Assembly (NCBI GenBank): GCA_028293265.1
Contig: JAQGPB010000628.1
Coordinates: forward strand, 1 to 10,464
DNA: 10,464 nucleotides
Source: Pedosphaera sp.
GTDB taxonomy: Bacteria > Verrucomicrobiota > Verrucomicrobiae > Limisphaerales > Pedosphaeraceae
Direction: 5' to 3'
The notes under the pieces are model-generated. The model was not told the DNA's origin, ran no database searches, and saw only the letters and a list, made by a program, of their open reading frames with translations. Within the stretch, counting starts at the first letter, position 1. Each line of letters starts with the position of its first letter. Of this stretch, positions 7,691-10,464 are shown one piece after another. Position numbers and translations under genes: made by a program.

Positions 7691-8899
7691 TTAACGCGGC
7701 AACGGTTTCCATTCATGGACTGCCAGCGCGGCCGCTCCCAACGCTCCGCTGTATTCGCCCATGGTGGAACTCACAATCGTCGGCACATCCACACCCGACG
7801 TTTCAAGCATTTCCGCGACGCGCGCGCGCAGGGGGATCAATAATGTGTCGCCCAACAAGGTCAGCGGGCCAGCGAGTATGACGCGGGAGGGGTTCAAGGT
7901 AAGAACAAGGTGACTTATCGCCCCGCCCAGCATCCCCGCCGCGATCTTGATGATTTCCGTGGTCAAGGTGTCCCGCTGCTGCGCCGCGCGCACAACATCA
8001 GCAAAAATCAGAGGCTCGGCTTGGGCCGGGAGCATGGTCTTTTCTTTCGCTTCCCGCGCCCGTTCCAATGCGGCGAGAATGGCGCGGGCAGAGGCGATTT
8101 CCTGCAATTCAATGTTTCCGTTGGCTGGCGAGTCGCCACTGGTGAAAAAGCGCGCCCTCGCTCCTGATGGCAGGGAACAGTGCCAGCGGCCAATTTCGCC
8201 CGCCTGGTAATGCGCGCCGCGTTGCAGTTGGCCACCGGCCACAATCCCAGCCCCGATGCCGCTGCGAATCCCGATGCAGAGCCAGTCGCTCACTCCGCGT
8301 CCCTGGCCAAACCACAACTCGGCGAGCGCCATCGAGCGGATCGTATTTTCGAGGTAAACCGGCACGCCAAATCGTTTGGCCAGCGGCGCGGCCAACGCGA
8401 CATTATGCCAGCGGTTGATGTATTTGTAATCAACGGCGATGCCCTTGATTGGATCCACCAAGCCGGGAACTCCCACCCCGATGGCCAGCAGGCGTCCTTG
8501 ATTCTCGGGCAGCACTTCGAGGATGGCCTGCTCGATCTTCTCGATGACCTCGGGCACGGAATCCGTTTTCTTGATATCCTTGTGCGCGTGTTTCAAGGGC
8601 TTGTCGGAAAAATCAACCGCCATCGCCATCATGCTACGGGCCTCAAAATCCACGCCGATAAACTGGCCGCCATCGGGATTCAGACGCAGCGCCGTTGGTG
8701 GCCGCCCCGCCTCAGGATTTGCCTGTTGTGATTCGGTCAGGAATCCTTCGGCGATCAGGCGTCCGACATAGTTGCCCGCCGTGGAAGGCGCGATTCCCAG
8801 ATTTCGGGCGAGCGCGATCCGGGAGATGCCAGGATGGACACGCACCCGTTTCAGAATCTCGGCTTCGAGACTCGCCATTTGTTCCAAAGTGAGGGTCAT
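7691..8899 (-). CDS. ROK-family transcriptional regulator (NagC/Mlc/XylR-like)
   Basis: 402-residue repressor-type protein. A winged helix-turn-helix occupies roughly residues 10-58 (HPGISRIALARNLGIAPSTA, 22-41, then VGRLIAEGFL), joined by GRPPTALRLNP to a ROK sugar-binding domain (79-395) with IGVGVPGLVDP (140-150) and AGEIG (233-237). The kinase Asp of ROK sugar kinases, normally in an END triplet before the active-site helix, is Thr186 here (ENT), and the CxCGxxGCxE zinc motif after AGEIGH is absent (the sequence runs GRWHCSLPSGARARF). It is therefore a pure regulator without kinase activity, and may bind its effector in an altered way. As first gene of the minus-strand operon, behind a promoter overlapped by an inverted repeat, it probably represses its own operon until a pathway sugar binds. 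The start ATG 8899 fits the promoter position; M8 is the alternative. Confidence 0.92.
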   Translation of the reverse strand: MTLTLEQMASLEAEILKRVRVHPGISRIALARNLGIAPSTAGNYVGRLIAEGFLTESQQANPEAGRPPTALRLNPDGGQFIGVDFEARSMMAMAVDFSDKPLKHAHKDIKKTDSVPEVIEKIEQAILEVLPENQGRLLAIGVGVPGLVDPIKGIAVDYKYINRWHNVALAAPLAKRFGVPVYLENTIRSMALAELWFGQGRGVSDWLCIGIRSGIGAGIVAGGQLQRGAHYQAGEIGRWHCSLPSGARARFFTSGDSPANGNIELQEIASARAILAALERAREAKEKTMLPAQAEPLIFADVVRAAQQRDTLTTEIIKIAAGMLGGAISHLVLTLNPSRVILAGPLTLLGDTLLIPLRARVAEMLETSGVDVPTIVSSTMGEYSGALGAAALAVHEWKPLPR

Positions 8900-8903
8900 G
8901 GAA

Positions 8904-8925
8904 ATTATTTCTTATAAAAAATAAT
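8904..8925. promoter_or_regulatory. Inverted repeat, candidate ROK-repressor operator
   Basis: A perfect 7-bp inverted repeat, ATTATTT (8904-8910) and AAATAAT (8919-8925), separated by 8 bases. It sits 4 bases upstream of the ROK start codon and covers the -10 box and likely transcription start of the minus-strand promoter. The arms resemble the TTATTT...AAATAA sites described for NagC and Mlc, which are ROK repressors (comparison from memory). A/T-rich composition means chance cannot be excluded. Confidence 0.6.
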
Positions 8926-8948
8926 GCGCCTATATTTTTGGGTGTCAA
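8921..8948 (-). promoter_or_regulatory. Sigma-70-like promoter of the minus-strand operon
   Basis: On the minus strand a perfect TTGACA -35 box (8948-8943) is followed after 16 bases by CATTAT (8926-8921), four of six matches to TATAAT including the key A2 and T6. Transcription would begin near 8914, giving a leader of about 15 bases before the ROK ATG. The candidate operator overlaps the -10 box. Confidence 0.6.
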
Positions 8949-9082
8949 TCGCAAAATAGGCCGGTCTGCAAAGGCGATCTATTTCCAAAAACTCTCCAGA
9001 AAACGGGTAGCAATCAACCCTATTTCGGCAACCCATGATACTGGCGTAGCGTGAATGGCTGGTTCAAGTACGCAATTGCAGC

Positions 9083-10204
9083 ATGATTCCCACCACAAAT
9101 TTGCCAATGGATGTTGGCCGGAGGCAGTTCCTCCAGACGAGTGCCGTGCTCGGTTTGAGCGCGGCATTGGGCGCGAATGCGGCGGCTGCAAATGATAAAA
9201 CCCCGACGGATCCGCCATCAGACGGTAATTCCGGTTCCGGTGAAATACCGCGAAGACCCTTGGGCCGCGCTGGAGTTCAGATTTCCGCGCTCGGTTGCGG
9301 CGGCCATCATCTCGGCGACATCAAAGACGTGGATCAGGCGCTGCAGGTTGTCCATGCGGCGCTGGATGCCGGCATCACTTTCTTCGACAACTGCTGGGAA
9401 TATTACAATGGCGAAACCGAAAACATACTTGGTCGCGGTCTGAAAGGCCGGCGCGACAAAATTTTCCTGATGACCAAGGTCTGCACCCACGGACGCAGCG
9501 GTGAACTGGCCATGCGCATGCTGGAACAATCGCTCCGCCGGCTTCAGACAGACCATCTGGATTTGTGGCAGATTCACGGCATTGTATATGACAACGATCC
9601 CGATCTGGCTTATGCAAAAGGCGGCGTGCTGGAAGCGTTCGACAAAGCCAAGCAACAGGGTAAAACGCGCTTCGTCGGCTTCACCGGCCACAAGAATCCG
9701 GTATTTCATTTGCGCATGCTTGAACTCGGTTATCCCTTCGACAGCGTGCAAATGCCGCTCAATCCTTTCGATGCCAGCTATTTTAGTTTCGAAAAAACAG
9801 TCCTGCCCGAAGTCAACCGGCGCGGCATGGCTGCCTTGGGCATGAAAAGCATGGGTGGCACCGCAGATGCGGTGAAGAAAGGCCTTGTCAAAGCCGAGGA
9901 ACTTTTGCGTTACGCCATGAGCCTGCCGGTGGCAACGACCATCAGCGGAATGGACTCGCTCAAAGTTCTCGAGCAAAACCTGCGCGTGGCGCGCGGCTTT
10001 ACGCCCATGTCGCAGGCGGAGATGGATGCCTTGCGCGAACGATGCGCCCCCACCGCTGCGGACGGCCGTTTTGAACCTTACAAGGGATCGCTCAAATTCG
10101 ACAACCCCTTGACCCGCCTGCCGCATGGTTTCCCTTTGGATGATGATCAGAAAGAAGTCAAAGCTATGCTCGAAAAAGGAAACGGTACCTGGGAAACGGT
10201 TTAA
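9083..10204 (+). CDS. Tat-exported aldo/keto reductase
   Basis: 373-residue aldo/keto reductase superfamily protein with an N-terminal twin-arginine signal: GRRQFLQTS (12-20), a hydrophobic stretch (21-36) and an Ala-rich probable cleavage region before about residue 38, suggesting export folded to the periplasm. The mature barrel starts at IPRRPLGRAGVQISALGCGG (55-74). The AKR catalytic tetrad is intact: Asp102 and Tyr107 (FFDNCWEYYNGE), Lys132 (MTKV) and His165 (WQIHGI). NAD(P)H oxidoreductase chemistry on a carbonyl or sugar alcohol is known for the family; how a periplasmic member gets cofactor is unclear, although cytoplasmic cofactor loading before Tat export is possible. No strong Shine-Dalgarno precedes ATG 9083; M9 at 9107 is an alternative that still keeps the Arg pair. 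It is followed after 17 bases by a second reductase of the same architecture. Substrate unknown. Confidence 0.9.
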   Translation: MIPTTNLPMDVGRRQFLQTSAVLGLSAALGANAAAANDKTPTDPPSDGNSGSGEIPRRPLGRAGVQISALGCGGHHLGDIKDVDQALQVVHAALDAGITFFDNCWEYYNGETENILGRGLKGRRDKIFLMTKVCTHGRSGELAMRMLEQSLRRLQTDHLDLWQIHGIVYDNDPDLAYAKGGVLEAFDKAKQQGKTRFVGFTGHKNPVFHLRMLELGYPFDSVQMPLNPFDASYFSFEKTVLPEVNRRGMAALGMKSMGGTADAVKKGLVKAEELLRYAMSLPVATTISGMDSLKVLEQNLRVARGFTPMSQAEMDALRERCAPTAADGRFEPYKGSLKFDNPLTRLPHGFPLDDDQKEVKAMLEKGNGTWETV

Positions 10205-10210
10205 CGACGT

Positions 10211-10214
10211 GGAG
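10211..10214 (+). promoter_or_regulatory. Ribosome binding site of second reductase
   Basis: GGAG lies 7 bases before the ATG at 10222. It is the clearest Shine-Dalgarno in the window and supports that start; most other genes here rely on overlaps or show none. Confidence 0.6.
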
Positions 10215-10221
10215 ATCAAAC

Positions 10222-10464
10222 ATGAACAATCAAGGGAGTGACCAGAATTCAAATTCCGCGCTCATTCCCAATCCACAACGCCGGCGTTTTATGCAGACAA
10301 GTCTCGCCGGCGCGGGAGCCATTTTGGCCGCATCGGTCCTGCGCAGTCCCGCCGCCGCAGCGCTTGCTCCCTTGGAAATGACGAATACCGGACCCGGCAA
10401 TGTTCCGCGCAAACCATTGGGCAGTACCGGCGTGCAACTCTCCATCTTCGGCATCGGCGGCTAT
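10222..10464 (+). CDS. Tat-exported aldo/keto reductase (partial, cut by right edge)
   Basis: The first 81 codons of a gene open to the end of the window. The N-terminus is polar and Asn-rich, then carries a twin-arginine motif RRRFMQTS (20-27) followed by a hydrophobic Ala/Gly-rich segment (LAGAGAILAAS, 28-38) and an Ala-rich likely cleavage region. The mature part begins VPRKPLGSTGVQLSIFGIGGY (61-81), the first strand and glycine turn of the aldo/keto reductase barrel, nearly collinear with residues 55-74 of the upstream gene. The two genes are thus tandem paralogues, 17 bases apart and probably co-transcribed. The catalytic tetrad lies beyond the window, so activity cannot be judged. Start choice is supported by GGAG 7 bases upstream. 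Confidence 0.85.
   Translation, partial: MNNQGSDQNSNSALIPNPQRRRFMQTSLAGAGAILAASVLRSPAAAALAPLEMTNTGPGNVPRKPLGSTGVQLSIFGIGGY

Larger units (their letters stand above)
8900..9082. other. Divergent intergenic region
   Basis: These 183 bases separate the minus-strand operon from the plus-strand reductases. The left third holds the operator and minus-strand promoter. The rest is less A/T-rich. A CTATTTC heptamer occurs at 8979-8985 and again at 9020-9026, 41 bases apart, but no convincing plus-strand -35/-10 pair was found; GATACT at 9037-9042 is the best -10-like candidate and lacks a good partner. No small gene was recognised. Confidence 0.6.

Noticed and set aside
7691..8899. ROK protein as the missing sugar kinase of the pathway
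   Set aside because: It has a winged-helix DNA-binding domain and the catalytic Asp is Thr186.
8954..8984. Inverted repeat AAATAG / CTATTT with 19-base spacing
   Set aside because: Only six bases per arm with a long spacer and no extension; could be chance in an A/T-rich region.
9014..9042. Possible plus-strand promoter TCAACC, 17 bases, GATACT
   Set aside because: The -35 match is only three of six and there is no extended -10; too weak to annotate as a promoter.
9218..10252. Minus-strand open frame of 344 codons
   Set aside because: Antisense to the aldo/keto reductase, whose tetrad and signal peptide are intact; the opposite frame shows no known motif.
1..10464. Rho-independent terminators, tRNA genes, CRISPR or IS elements
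   Set aside because: No GC-rich hairpin with T-run at an operon end, no cloverleaf, no regular repeats and no transposase were seen; both transcription units run off the window edges.

Overview
The window looks like a piece of a moderately GC-rich bacterial chromosome, most probably from the PVC group (Verrucomicrobiota-like). That lineage call is an inference. It rests on tandem Tat-signal aldo/keto reductases, an SSS-type symporter, a DUF4380-like mutarotase-fold protein and the scarcity of Shine-Dalgarno sequences. No rRNA, tRNA, CRISPR array, insertion sequence or prophage gene was seen.

Positions 1-8899 are one tightly packed block of eight minus-strand genes, read from right to left: a ROK-family repressor, a YeiH/UPF0324 putative anion exporter, a D-2-hydroxyacid dehydrogenase, an FSA/TalC-type transaldolase, a GabD-like aldehyde dehydrogenase, a DUF4380-like (galactose-mutarotase-fold) protein, an L-fucose/arabinose-isomerase-fold protein and an SSS-family sodium:solute symporter cut by the left edge. 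Three consecutive junctions are four-base ATGA overlaps and the other gaps are short (about 6, 3, 21 and 41 nt), so this is very likely one operon. A good promoter (TTGACA, 16 nt, CATTAT) and a 22-bp inverted repeat over its -10 region lie just upstream of the repressor gene, which suggests an autoregulated switch for the whole set.

The gene content reads as a kinase-free sugar pathway: uptake by the symporter, anomer interconversion (DUF4380-like), aldose-to-ketose isomerisation, transfer of a dihydroxyacetone unit by the transaldolase, oxidation of the leftover three-carbon aldehyde, then a 2-hydroxyacid dehydrogenase and an exporter. This resembles the transaldolase (sulfo-TAL) route for sulfoquinovose known in Firmicutes. 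A 6-deoxyhexose route releasing lactaldehyde is the main alternative. The substrate is not proven by sequence alone.

A 183-base divergent intergenic region (8900-9082) separates this operon from two plus-strand genes, 9083-10204 and 10222-beyond the right edge. Both encode aldo/keto reductases with twin-arginine signal peptides. They may be functionally linked to the operon or independent.
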